From NCBI GenBank assembly GCA_964583335.1, contig CAZOVG010000002.1:62001-126000 (forward strand): a stretch of DNA of 64,000 bases. The letters are read 5' to 3'. Every line of letters begins with the position of its first letter. Within the stretch, counting starts at the first letter, position 1. The DNA is from JAGNKE01 sp964583335 (GTDB lineage: Bacteria; Pseudomonadota; Alphaproteobacteria; Micavibrionales; Micavibrionaceae). This document shows, in pieces, positions 56,008 through 64,000 of the stretch. The notes beneath the pieces are model-generated. The model saw nothing but the letters and a program-made list of their open reading frames with translations. It had not been told where the DNA came from and did not search any database. The translations under genes were made by a program, and so were the position numbers.

Positions 56008-56762
56008 AAATTTGTTTCCATGCCTCGGGGAAGGCACAGGCGCAGGCGGCGCTTGAGGAATACACCAAGAAATACGGGAACACGCCGATCGAGGAGGCCG
56101 ACGTTCTGGTCGTTATGGGCGGCGACGGCACGATGCTACATTCGCTTCATTCGTTTATCAAAGACGATCTGCCGATTTACGGCATCAATCTGGGCACGCT
56201 GGGGTTTTTGCTGAACGAGCACCGGAAGCAGGATCTGCCGGAGCGGATCGCGGCGGCGCGCAAATATACGATCTTTCCCCTGCGGATGGACGCGACCGAC
56301 AAGCACGGGAAGATCTATACCGAGTTGGCGTTCAACGAGGTTTCGCTGCTGCGGGAGACGCATAACACCGCGAAGATGATGATTTTCGTGAATGACGAGG
56401 TGCGGCTGCCGCTTCTGGTGTGCGACGGGATCATGCTTTCGACCCCGGTGGGGAGCACGGCTTATAACTCCTCGGCGTCCGGGCCGATCGTGCCGCTGGG
56501 TGCGAACGTGCTGCCGATGACGCCGATCAGCGCGTTCCGCCCCCGTCGGTGGCCGGGCGCACTCATTCCCAATACCAGCCGGGTGCGGTTCGAGATCATC
56601 CGACCGAACGAGCGGCCTGTGAGCGCCTCGGCGGATTATAAGGAGATCCGCGACGTGGTGACGGTGGATGTGCGGGAGTATAAGGAGATTTCCAAGACGC
56701 TCCTGTTCGACCCGGACAATCATCTGGAAGAGCGGATTTTCCAGGAACAGTTCGCGCCGTAA
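56004..56762 (+). CDS. nadK: NAD kinase
   Basis: Phosphorylates NAD to NADP with ATP. The 252-residue product carries GGDGTML (39-45), the FNEVSLLRE Asn-Glu pair, DGIMLSTPVGSTAYNSSASG and VSASADYKEI, the standard NAD kinase sequence. The ATG overlaps the TGA of the HTH-pyrE gene as ATGA, which indicates coupling of the two PRPP/nucleotide-related genes. Confidence 0.95.
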   Translation: MKICFHASGKAQAQAALEEYTKKYGNTPIEEADVLVVMGGDGTMLHSLHSFIKDDLPIYGINLGTLGFLLNEHRKQDLPERIAAARKYTIFPLRMDATDKHGKIYTELAFNEVSLLRETHNTAKMMIFVNDEVRLPLLVCDGIMLSTPVGSTAYNSSASGPIVPLGANVLPMTPISAFRPRRWPGALIPNTSRVRFEIIRPNERPVSASADYKEIRDVVTVDVREYKEISKTLLFDPDNHLEERIFQEQFAP

Positions 56763-56803
56763 TTTCTTGATCTTTCAGCATATTTTACATATATAATTGA
56801 GCT

Positions 56804-57562
56804 ATGGACCGGACCCGCCCCGCACGGCAGTTTGAGTTGCAGACCGGTTTTGCCGGGCTGTCGTACGATTACGTTTTATCGCCGGGGTTTCACGAGGAGG
56901 CGCAAAGCCTTTTGGGCGGCGCCGGGCGCGCCGTGCGCGGCATGACGAAGACCGAGCCTCATGCGCTTTCGGAGTCCATCATCGCCGATGCGTGTGATTT
57001 CGCCTCGCAGTTCAATTCCCTCTCGTGGCCGATCTCAAAGCTTTCCCGCGACTGGGCCCACACCCTGCATCAGAGGATCGCGGACCTGATCGACAAGGTT
57101 ATCGCGGAGAATCCGGGTTCGGGGCTGGAACATGTCGAGATCGACCGGGGCGACCTCAAGCAGGTTCGGGATTTTTTGCTCGGCGTGACGTCGGGGTTTT
57201 CCCCGCAAGATATTCAATATTACATACACGATATGCCGCAAACTCCGGATGTTGAGGTGCTCGACGACCTCGTCCGGCGCGGCGGGAAAATCACCGAGGA
57301 CATGCCGTTGTTTGAGGGATACATGAACAGCGTTCAGGTTGAGGCGATCGGGCATAAGATCGGCGCCGCTATCGGGTGGCGCCCGTCGCCCGCGACGCTC
57401 GAATCCATCAAGCGGCAAGCCGGGCTGGAGCACTGGAGCCCCAGCGCCGAAGAGCTTGAGAGGGCCGAGATCGAAGTGCTGGGCAGGGATCACCGTTCCG
57501 TCAGGTTTTCACAACCGACGCCGACGCGCGACATGAGTCCGGGCGCGGACGGCATGGGTTAG
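56804..57562 (+). CDS. Unrecognised 252-aa protein
   Basis: A soluble, mainly helical acidic protein with no signal peptide. Blocks: GFAGLSYDYVLSPGFHEEAQ, SLSWPISKLSRDWAHTLHQR, QVRDFLLGVTSGFSPQDIQY and a Pro-rich, likely disordered end (SQPTPTRDMSPGADGMG). It follows nadK after 41 bases and is convergent with a small membrane protein gene, overlapping it by 4 bases. No function assigned. Confidence 0.65.
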   Translation: MDRTRPARQFELQTGFAGLSYDYVLSPGFHEEAQSLLGGAGRAVRGMTKTEPHALSESIIADACDFASQFNSLSWPISKLSRDWAHTLHQRIADLIDKVIAENPGSGLEHVEIDRGDLKQVRDFLLGVTSGFSPQDIQYYIHDMPQTPDVEVLDDLVRRGGKITEDMPLFEGYMNSVQVEAIGHKIGAAIGWRPSPATLESIKRQAGLEHWSPSAEELERAEIEVLGRDHRSVRFSQPTPTRDMSPGADGMG

Positions 57563-57753
57563 CGCTCTCTTGAGTCTCCGCCGGACGTGAAGGACTGGCT
57601 GTAGCTGGGCCCGATGTACGACTCGAAAGAATTGGAGCCGGGTAAGCAGAATTCCTCGCCGGGGCCGCAGATAAAAAATTTGTAATTCGCGGCCGCCACG
57701 ACCAGAAACGCCGACGTTATGATGATCACCAAAATGCGGATCGCGGTGATCAT
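57559..57753 (-). CDS. 64-aa membrane/exported protein
   Basis: One N-terminal helix (ITAIRILVIIITSAFLVVAA) that could be an uncleaved anchor, then a short extracytoplasmic tail with two Cys (FICGPGEEFC). It is downstream of purC on the same strand. No family recognised. Confidence 0.5.
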   Translation of the reverse strand: MITAIRILVIIITSAFLVVAAANYKFFICGPGEEFCLPGSNSFESYIGPSYSQSFTSGGDSRER

Positions 57754-57764
57754 GTGCGCATGCC

Positions 57765-58613
57765 CTAGACCTTTCGCGGCTTACCGGGGTTGAGTTCGCG
57801 CAGGCGGCGTTGCTGGGAGAATTCGTTCTCGATCAGGGAGAGCTTATCAGCCAGATTTTCGTTGAGGTTTCCGCCCTCAATGATTTCCTGCGGCACGAGG
57901 CCGAGGCGTTCGGCGATGTAGTGGTAGCCTTTGACCTGATCTTCCATATCCAGACGGAAGCGGTCCTTGTCCATTTTCTCCTTGGTTTTTTCATCCCAGA
58001 GGCGGCAGTTGTCGGGGGAAATTTCATCGGCGAGGATGATGTACAGTTCGCCGTGTTCGCCCCAGAGGCGGCCAAATTCCAGTTTGAAATCGACCAGCAT
58101 CACGCCAAGGCCCGCGAAGAGGCCGTTGAGATAATCGTTCACGCGCCAGGCCATCGCGACCATTTCGTCAAGCTCGTAAGTGTCGGCCCAGCCGAAGGTG
58201 ATGATGTGGTCGTCGGTCACCATCGGGTCGTTCAGCGCGTCGTTCTTATAGTAAAATTCCACGAGAGGACGGCCCAGAACCGTGCCCTCCTTTATGCCCA
58301 GACGTTTGGACAGCGAGCCGGCGGCGATGTTGCGCACCACAACCTCAATGGGGATGATGTCCACGGCGCGGACGAGTTGTTCGCGCGCGTTCACGGAGCG
58401 CAGGAAGTGCGTGGGGATGCCCATGCCCTCCAGCCTTGTCATCAGGTGGGCGGAGATGCGGTTGTTCAAAACACCCTTGCCCGCGATGATGGCGTGTTTT
58501 TTTCCGTTGAGCGCGGTCGCGTCGTCCTTGAAGTGCTGGATCACCGTTCCGGGTTCCGGGCCTTCAAAGAGGATTTTCGCCTTGCCTTCGTAGAGTTTCT
58601 TTTTTCTGGCCAT
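57765..58613 (-). CDS. purC: SAICAR synthase
   Basis: Joins CAIR with aspartate using ATP in purine synthesis. The 282-residue protein opens KKLYEGKAKILFEGPEPGTV and has FKDDATALNGKKH, RNIAAGSLSKRLG, MLVDFKLEFGRLWG and ILADEISPDNCRLWD, all typical of PurC. The last 40 residues are a lineage-specific helical tail. The start MARKKKLYEG is standard. Convergent with the 252-aa gene region. Confidence 0.97.
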   Translation of the reverse strand: MARKKKLYEGKAKILFEGPEPGTVIQHFKDDATALNGKKHAIIAGKGVLNNRISAHLMTRLEGMGIPTHFLRSVNAREQLVRAVDIIPIEVVVRNIAAGSLSKRLGIKEGTVLGRPLVEFYYKNDALNDPMVTDDHIITFGWADTYELDEMVAMAWRVNDYLNGLFAGLGVMLVDFKLEFGRLWGEHGELYIILADEISPDNCRLWDEKTKEKMDKDRFRLDMEDQVKGYHYIAERLGLVPQEIIEGGNLNENLADKLSLIENEFSQQRRLRELNPGKPRKV

Positions 58614-58760
58614 GGGCTGGTTTTCCGTTTCCTTTCTTGGGCACGTGCGCCGCCTTTTTTACAGGATACCCCTTCATATAACAATGGATTTACGGGGATT
58701 CAAATGGTAGAAGTATCGAAATACCGACTTTTTGCCACTTTTATCGCTGGAGATTTGCCG

Positions 58761-59081
58761 ATGACCACGTTTGACGACCGGGAAAAAGCCTTTGAAAGCC
58801 GCTTTGCACATCAGGAAAAGGTGGATTTCGCCGTAGAAGCCAGAACGTCCAAACTCTTTGGCCTGTGGGCTGCGGAAAAGCTTGGCTTGAGCGGCGCGGA
58901 CGCGAATACGTACGCCCAGTCCGTTGTGGCTGCGAACCTTGAGGAAAAAGGCTTCGACGACATTCTGCGCAAGGTCCGCAAGGATTTTGATGCCAAGAGT
59001 ATCGAGATTTCGGACCATCTTATGAATGTGGAACTCGATAAAGCGCTGGCCGAGGCACGTAAGCAGGTTCAGAGTTCCTGA
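58761..59081 (+). CDS. DUF1476, ATP synthase inhibitor zeta
   Basis: A 106-residue helical protein: MTTFDDREKAFESRFAHQEK, ARTSKLFGLWAAEKLGLSG and the C-terminal ISDHLMNVELDKALAEARKQ match the alphaproteobacterial zeta subunit that blocks ATP hydrolysis by F1Fo ATP synthase. I chose ATG at 58761 over a longer frame because family members start at MTTF. Good support for an alphaproteobacterial host. Confidence 0.93.
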   Translation: MTTFDDREKAFESRFAHQEKVDFAVEARTSKLFGLWAAEKLGLSGADANTYAQSVVAANLEEKGFDDILRKVRKDFDAKSIEISDHLMNVELDKALAEARKQVQSS

Positions 59082-59107
59082 TTCTCATGATCCGCCAGTA
59101 TGAAATT

Positions 59108-60208
59108 ATGAAAAACGGCCTGATCGGGGCCGTTTTTTTGTGCGTTTTATCCGGCGCGGCGCTGGCTGTTAACCCCTTCGCGCTCAAGGCCAAGGGGGAT
59201 AAGGCGCTTGGTTTGTTTCAAGACCGTGCGGGAAAGGGGTGCGCGGTCGAGGCGATTTTGCCAAAAATCATGCAGGTCAAGCCGCTGGGCGATGCGGGCA
59301 AGCTGGACGAGGCGGACGCGTTGCTGGACGAGATTCTGGCGTGGTTTGCGGATACGCCATGCGCTGGCGGCGGGGCCGCCCTGCCCGACACCCGGGTCAA
59401 TACGGAATGGGGCGGCGACCGCGCCTTGACGATCAGGGGTTATGAGGGCGACGCGATGGAGCCGTTCATCTCGCGCGACGGGGCGTATCTGTTTTTCAAC
59501 GACGACAAGATCGGGGCCAAAGAGAAGGATATGTTCTGGGCCACGCGGATCGACGATACTACTTTTGATTTTCGGGGCGAGATCAAGAACGTCAACTCCA
59601 AGGCCGTGGACGGCGTGCCGAGCATGGACGAGGACGGGCGTTTTTATTTCATGTCGGCAAAGGATTACGGGCTGTTCAATAAAAATACCGTCTTCAGCGG
59701 GCGGTTCGCCGACGGCGCGGTGACGGATATTACCCCCCTGCCCCAACTGGCGCTGGGCAAGCTGGGGTGGCTTAATATGGATATGGAGATCAGCGCCGAC
59801 GGTCAGACGCTTTATTCCACCCAGACGCATTTCGGGCGCGAGGGGATTCCGCTGGAATCCTATTTCTTTTATGCGCGCAAGGAGGGCGATGCGTTCGTGC
59901 CGCAGGCGGACTCGGAGACGATTTTCGCGGCGCTCAATCAGGACAAGGTGGTTTATGCGGCCTCGATCTCGCGCGACGAGACGGAAATTTTCTATACGCG
60001 GCTTTTGCCCGGTTTCGTGTTTCAAAGCCTTGTGGCGAAACGCCATAGCGCGAAAGACCCGTTCGGGGCGCCGGAGGTGATCGGCGCGATTACGGGGTTC
60101 GCCGAGGCGCCCGCCCTGAGCCCGGATGAGGAGCTGCTTTATTACCACAAGAAGAACGCGAAGACCGGGCGGTTTGAGATCCGGGTTTTGCAGCGTCAGA
60201 GGCCGTAA
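59108..60208 (+). CDS. Exported PD40/WD40-like repeat protein
   Basis: A 366-residue protein with a signal peptide (MKNGLIGAVFLCVLSGAALA) followed by a helical segment and a beta-propeller-like region built from PD40 motifs: EPFISRDGAYLFFNDDKIGA, GVPSMDEDGRFYFMS, MEISADGQTLYSTQTHFG, ISRDETEIFYTR and ALSPDEELLYYHKK. It is probably periplasmic. Ligand unknown. The start at 59108 places the signal peptide correctly. Confidence 0.8.
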   Translation: MKNGLIGAVFLCVLSGAALAVNPFALKAKGDKALGLFQDRAGKGCAVEAILPKIMQVKPLGDAGKLDEADALLDEILAWFADTPCAGGGAALPDTRVNTEWGGDRALTIRGYEGDAMEPFISRDGAYLFFNDDKIGAKEKDMFWATRIDDTTFDFRGEIKNVNSKAVDGVPSMDEDGRFYFMSAKDYGLFNKNTVFSGRFADGAVTDITPLPQLALGKLGWLNMDMEISADGQTLYSTQTHFGREGIPLESYFFYARKEGDAFVPQADSETIFAALNQDKVVYAASISRDETEIFYTRLLPGFVFQSLVAKRHSAKDPFGAPEVIGAITGFAEAPALSPDEELLYYHKKNAKTGRFEIRVLQRQRP

Positions 60209-60213
60209 AGACT

Positions 60214-61506
60214 ATGGAACTTCTGGTCATTCTGCTTGGCGAGTTTTTGTTTATTCCGTTTATTGCCGCCGCCGTTGGGCTTGTTAGTTGCGTGACGAGC
60301 CTCATAGCCGCAATTGTAGACTTCGTTATTTTTTTCCCGATTTACAGCAATCATCGTGCAAAAGGTGATGAATATGTAATAGAAGCCCATAGGAAGGCTT
60401 CCGCATATCCTTTTAAATTTCTTACTCAAATCGCATGTTATGTCTCTATTACATTCATGGCCTTTCTTTTTACGATCAGCCTGCTCTTCTTCGAGCCGAC
60501 CGTTCGATTGATCGCAACGCATGCGGCGCAGCAAAAGGGCATAGAGGTTTCGTTTGCGTCCGCGCAGGGGAATCTCTTTACCGGGCTGGTCGAGATTCGC
60601 GACTTTTCGGTAAAAACGGAGAACGGGCGCAAAACTGATTACGACATATTGGCGGAGCATGTTCTGGTCGATCTTGACGTTTTGAGCCTGTTGTTCAGCG
60701 CGGTTATCATCGAGCGGCTCGTCGTGGATGGCGTGAGCGGTTCCGTGGCCAGCAAGCCGCCCCCGCCGCAGGCAAAGGCCGTAAGCCCCGAGCCGCTTAA
60801 AGCCAAGAAATCTTTCGTAATTAAAAACCTTGTTGTCCAGAATGTTTCGCTCAAGCTTTTAAAGGGCGAGGAGAAACCTTTGACGCTGACGCTGCAATCC
60901 ATCGAGAGCCAGCCTTTCCGCAGCCAATATGCGATCTTCGACACGTTTTTCCGCTCCAACATCGCGGGCGATCTGGACGGGCATGTCCTTCGGGTATCCA
61001 CGCAGGGCAGCGGCAGCGGGCGCACGACGCTCTGGCGCCTTGATGATTTCCCGGTGTCCGTCATCGGGCGGTATGTCGATAAAGCGCCGATCAACTGGTT
61101 CACTCATGGCTCGATGGATGTGCTGGTCAGGGATAGCTGGGCGCAGGGCGAGCGGGCCGAAATCGATATGGACTGGTCGTTGATCTTAAAGGATGTTCGG
61201 GTCGAGCCGCCGGGGAACGCGACGATCTTGCAGCGGACGCTTTCTGCGCCGATCGTGAACTATATCAATAAGCGGGAGGGGCCGGTCGATTTGTCGTTTT
61301 CGTTGCGCATGAATGAAGATGAGTTTCAAGGCGCGTCGTCTCTGGACGCGGCCGGTCTTTGGGATGCGGCCATCGAGTCGCTGGCCCTTACGCTGGCGAA
61401 GGCGACGGGCGAGAAGCTCGAGGCGGCCAAAGACGGCGTGAAAGGCGGCGTCGAGGTGTTTAAGGATTTTCTGGACTCAAAGCGCCAGAAGCAGGAAGAG
61501 CCGTGA
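60214..61506 (+). CDS. AsmA-like membrane protein
   Basis: A 430-residue protein with two N-terminal membrane helices (about 1-45 and 72-92) and a large periplasmic part: FASAQGNLFTGLVEIRDFSV, HVLVDLDVLSLLFSAVIIER and SFVIKNLVVQNVSLKLLKG. These resemble AsmA/DUF748-type repeats of proteins that bridge the periplasm for lipid transport. A Pro/Lys linker follows at about 185. It starts 5 bases after the PD40 gene and is probably cotranscribed with it. Confidence 0.7.
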   Translation: MELLVILLGEFLFIPFIAAAVGLVSCVTSLIAAIVDFVIFFPIYSNHRAKGDEYVIEAHRKASAYPFKFLTQIACYVSITFMAFLFTISLLFFEPTVRLIATHAAQQKGIEVSFASAQGNLFTGLVEIRDFSVKTENGRKTDYDILAEHVLVDLDVLSLLFSAVIIERLVVDGVSGSVASKPPPPQAKAVSPEPLKAKKSFVIKNLVVQNVSLKLLKGEEKPLTLTLQSIESQPFRSQYAIFDTFFRSNIAGDLDGHVLRVSTQGSGSGRTTLWRLDDFPVSVIGRYVDKAPINWFTHGSMDVLVRDSWAQGERAEIDMDWSLILKDVRVEPPGNATILQRTLSAPIVNYINKREGPVDLSFSLRMNEDEFQGASSLDAAGLWDAAIESLALTLAKATGEKLEAAKDGVKGGVEVFKDFLDSKRQKQEEP

Positions 61507-61904
61507 GAAAAATAAAAGCCCCGGGGTGAACCGGGGCTGTTACAGCTTTTTCACTTAAAACGTATTCTTATTTTTACACCTTCTCTTACCAACTTGGACT
61601 TCGTCCGTGCCGTTGTCCGGTCAACGAAAACGCCCTTATCGGCATTCTCACAATCGCTTGCAGCCATGCACTAGCCGCATATTCGCGTTGCGTTTTTTGC
61701 TTAAAACAATCGTTGCAAATCGCACCCGGTTTGCGCAAGAAAAAAATCAATCTGCGCCTAAGAATCTTTTTCCACGGCTCTTTTGCCCCCTGTTTCGCGG
61801 GCGGGGGCTGTGCTATGATTTTGCAAGATTTTCCTTGAAAAGGCGCTGATTCCGGGCTATTTCAGGCCCGAACGGCGGAGATCGGCATAACCGGGAGGAC
61901 ATTT
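61507..61904. other. Gap with a weak terminator before bolA
   Basis: AGCCCCGG (61517) pairs with CCGGGGCT (61531), without an immediate T-run, marking the end of the AsmA-like gene. The rest, to 61904, holds no gene or recognised RNA. Bases 61740-61860 are AT-rich and may include the bolA promoter. Confidence 0.4.
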
Positions 61905-62138
61905 ATGGCCATGGATGCGGCAGCGATCGAAAAGATGATTCTGGAGGGGATTCCGGACGCGACCGTCAAGGTCGAGGATCTGCGCGGGGACGGGGAGCAT
62001 TATGCGGCCTATGTCGTTTCGCCCTCGTTTACGGGGAAAAGCCGGGTTCAACAGCATAAAATGGTGTATGACGCCATGAAGGGCAAAATGGGCGACGAGT
62101 TGCACGCGCTGGCGCTGCAGACCTCCGCGCCCGAGTAA
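61905..62138 (+). CDS. BolA family protein
   Basis: A 77-residue protein of the short BolA/IbaG type: IEKMILEGIPDATVKVEDLR, HYAAYVVSPSFTGKSRVQQH and KMVYDAMKGKMGDELHALAL. BolA proteins pair with monothiol glutaredoxins to handle iron-sulfur clusters. The glutaredoxin gene follows 29 bases later, the classic arrangement. Confidence 0.95.
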   Translation: MAMDAAAIEKMILEGIPDATVKVEDLRGDGEHYAAYVVSPSFTGKSRVQQHKMVYDAMKGKMGDELHALALQTSAPE

Positions 62139-62167
62139 TTTTATTTCAAGCATTAAGGAGTTCCATC

Positions 62168-62500
62168 ATGGAAAACGTCATCTTCGACCGTATTCGCAAA
62201 GAGCTGAAAGAAAACGATATCGTTCTGTTCATGAAGGGCACGGCGGCGTATCCGCAGTGCGGGTTTTCATCGCTGGTCGTGCAGGTCCTGACGCATCTGG
62301 GGCTGCCGTTCCGGGACATCAACGTTCTGGAGGACAACGATATCCGCGAGGGGATCAAGGAATTCACCGACTGGCCGACCATTCCGCAGCTTTACGTGAA
62401 GGGCGAGTTTATCGGCGGGTCGGACATCGTGCGCGAGATGTACCAGACCGGGGAACTGCAGGAGCTTTTGGCGGATAAGGGTCTGCTGAACGCGGCTTGA
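62168..62500 (+). CDS. grxD: Monothiol glutaredoxin
   Basis: A 110-residue Grx4-type protein with the CGFS active site (31-34), KGTAAYPQCGFSS, the WPTIPQLYVKGEFIGGSDI glutathione-binding part and a C-terminal helix. It binds and delivers Fe-S clusters together with BolA, encoded directly upstream. AAGGAG at good spacing before the ATG. Intact. Confidence 0.97.
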   Translation: MENVIFDRIRKELKENDIVLFMKGTAAYPQCGFSSLVVQVLTHLGLPFRDINVLEDNDIREGIKEFTDWPTIPQLYVKGEFIGGSDIVREMYQTGELQELLADKGLLNAA

Positions 62501-62513
62501 TTTCAGTTCACCG

Positions 62514-62650
62514 CTGTTTTTTTCAAACACAACGATCATAACGCACACCACGAGAGCCAGCGTGTTCCGGCGAAGGCCGGAATGCGCGGACGGGCCTGAC
62601 TGGATCCCCGCCTACGCGGGGATGACAGGTGAGGCGCGCGGATGACAGAG
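62514..62650. repeat. Dispersed repeat cluster
   Basis: CAAACACAACGATCATAACG, GCGTGTTCCGGCGAAGGCCG and GGATCCCCGCCTACGCGGGG: the same modules as elsewhere, between grxD and the exported-protein gene. Confidence 0.8.
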
Positions 62651-62674
62651 AGGCCGGGTTTTACGGCGATACTC

Positions 62675-63196
62675 TCATTCAAATAGACCTTGATATGTTA
62701 CTGATAAGACGCCGTCATATTCCTTAAGCGTAAAACGGGAGTGCCCTTCTATTACTGCACGTTTTGATAGTTTCTGATCTACAGACAAAATGACAAAACG
62801 AAGCAAGTAGCTTGTATTTAAATCAAGCGGTTTGGCAGGAACAGGGTTTCTTAAACCACTAATTTTCTGGCCATAAAAAATTTCGTCGGGCATTTCAATA
62901 AACTCAGTCTTGTATCCGTTAAAAAATTCGTGGGCTACGCGTTTGCTTAACATTTTCCATACTGGATCACATAAGTCTGTTTTTCGACATGATGCGGGTG
63001 TTACGCTCAGTTCCAAAATGTAAAAATCAGAATTATCAGCGTCAGAGTAATGGTTGGTAATAGTCTCTTTGAGATGTGGCAAGAGTACCGACTCTTCCTT
63101 TACTTCTACTGCCAGCGTTAACGGTGCCCGAACGCATGCTGCAAGAAGCAATAATGAAAGCGATTGGATTAGTTTTTGTCTTTTTTTCGTTTTCAC
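62675..63196 (-). CDS. Exported protein of unknown function
   Basis: A 173-residue protein from GTG at 63196: VKTKKRQKLIQSLSLLLLAA is a signal-peptide-like start, possibly a lipoprotein (LLAACVRAP). The mature part has Cys residues (SCRKTDLCDPVWKM) and a beta-rich second half (LNTSYLLRFVILSVDQKLSK). AT-rich compared with rodA. It starts 8 bases after the rodA stop. No family recognised. Confidence 0.6.
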   Translation of the reverse strand: MKTKKRQKLIQSLSLLLLAACVRAPLTLAVEVKEESVLLPHLKETITNHYSDADNSDFYILELSVTPASCRKTDLCDPVWKMLSKRVAHEFFNGYKTEFIEMPDEIFYGQKISGLRNPVPAKPLDLNTSYLLRFVILSVDQKLSKRAVIEGHSRFTLKEYDGVLSVTYQGLFE

Positions 63197-63204
63197 TTTA
63201 ACTC

Positions 63205-64000
63205 CTATCGCGTCACCTTGCTGTGGCGGTAGACGTGGCAGGACATGATCAGGCCGAAGCCCGCGAGGCAGGCCAGCATTGCCGTTCCGCCGTGGGAGAC
63301 CATCGGCAGGGGCACGCCGACGACGGGGATCAGGCCCATCACCATTGCGATATTGATATAGATGTGCAGGGAGTAGTTGATCGTCAGGCCCGCCGCGAGG
63401 TAGCGCCCGAAATTGTGGCGGCAGCGCAGCGCGATGCGCAGGCACACGATGAAGATCAGCGCGAAGAGCACCAGAAGGGCTATGCCGCCGACAAGGCCCC
63501 ATTCCTCGGCGTAGAGGGTGAAAATAAAATCCGTCTGTTTTTCGGGCAGGAAGTTGAGGCGGCTTTGCGTGCCCTGCATGAAGCCCTTGCCGTGCATACC
63601 GCCGGAGCCGAGGGCGATTTTCGATTGGGTGATATGGTAGCCCGCGCCGAGAGGATCGGATTCCGGGTCGAGGAAGGTTAGAACCCTCTGCCTCTGGTAA
63701 TCGTGCATCAGCTGCCAGCCGATGGGGATGGAGATGAGCACCGCCCCGATGCCGCAGATGAAGATCCAGAGCGGCGCGCCCGCGATAAAGACCAGCCCCG
63801 CCCCCGCCATAAGGATCATCAACGCCGTTCCGAGATCGGGTTGAAGCAACACCAAGCCCACGGGCGCGATGATGATGGCGGCCGGAACGATCAGGAACGT
63901 CAGGCGGCGGGTCTGTTCCGGCCCGGCGCCATGGAAATGGCGCGCCAGACACATAATGACCGCGATCTTCATGAGTTCGGAGGGTTGTAGCTGGATGAAG
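63205..64000 (-). CDS. rodA: RodA (partial, 5' end outside)
   Basis: A SEDS-family peptidoglycan glycosyltransferase of the elongasome, running off the window edge. The first visible residues FIQLQPSELMKIAVIM, then LVLLQPDLGTALMILMAGAG, SKIALGSGGMHGKGFMQGTQ, DFIFTLYAEEWGLVGG and GVPLPMVSHGGTAML fit RodA (MrdB). About eight membrane helices are visible. FtsW is excluded by the QGTQS...LPEKQTDFIF pattern. Confidence 0.93.
   Translation of the reverse strand, partial: FIQLQPSELMKIAVIMCLARHFHGAGPEQTRRLTFLIVPAAIIIAPVGLVLLQPDLGTALMILMAGAGLVFIAGAPLWIFICGIGAVLISIPIGWQLMHDYQRQRVLTFLDPESDPLGAGYHITQSKIALGSGGMHGKGFMQGTQSRLNFLPEKQTDFIFTLYAEEWGLVGGIALLVLFALIFIVCLRIALRCRHNFGRYLAAGLTINYSLHIYINIAMVMGLIPVVGVPLPMVSHGGTAMLACLAGFGLIMSCHVYRHSKVTR

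Overview
The window is a chromosomal segment from an alphaproteobacterium, moderately GC-rich with a few AT-rich islands. I cannot name the species. The lineage is supported by a DUF1476 (ATP synthase inhibitor zeta) gene, a GTA-type three-helix holin, the long Rickettsia/Thermus-type isocitrate dehydrogenase, a CheZ-like phosphatase and the LepA, FolD, AcnA, MetB, PurC and RodA sequences. No rRNA, tRNA, CRISPR array, integrase or transposase was recognised.

Layout. (1) 1-268: 3' end of purH. (2) 630-7919: a same-strand locus of five genes (486, 1507, 159, 121 and 57 aa) that match no family I know. It is closed by a hairpin terminator, and GGGTTA-type motifs precede four of its genes. (3) 8.1-30.9 kb: ordinary core genes (lepA, prmB-like methyltransferase, cheZ-like, acnA, metB, yggT, folD, icd) mixed with small lipoproteins, membrane proteins and two tandem paralogue pairs of unknown role. 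(4) 30.9-31.7 kb: an AT-rich three-gene islet. (5) 31.9-54.0 kb, almost all on the minus strand: the morphogenesis set of a short-tailed (T7/BPP-1-like) phage in T7 late-gene order: portal, Bbp19-like, scaffold, capsid, tail tube A, tail tube B, gp14-like protein, tail spike, small and large terminase, lysis genes. No integrase, repressor, replication gene, phage RNA polymerase or gp15/gp16-sized ejection protein is present. Host-type dispersed repeats and plus-strand host-like genes are interspersed, and two near-identical sigma-70-like promoters face the portal and capsid blocks. This reads as a long-resident, decayed or domesticated phage, possibly GTA-like. (6) 54.4-64.0 kb: a small DUF7674-like gene, an HTH-orotate phosphoribosyltransferase fusion overlapping NAD kinase, purC, DUF1476, a PD40 protein, an AsmA-like protein, bolA-grxD and the 3' part of rodA.

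A modular family of dispersed repeats (hairpins such as GGATCCCCGC-GCGGGGATG, inverted pieces around ATTGCGAGGAGG and ATTGCTTCACCCGC, and a GAAACACAACGA module) fills many intergenic gaps both inside and outside the phage region.

The best candidates for undescribed biology are the 630-7919 locus, the podovirus-derived particle cluster, and the HTH-PyrE fusion with an adjacent inverted repeat.
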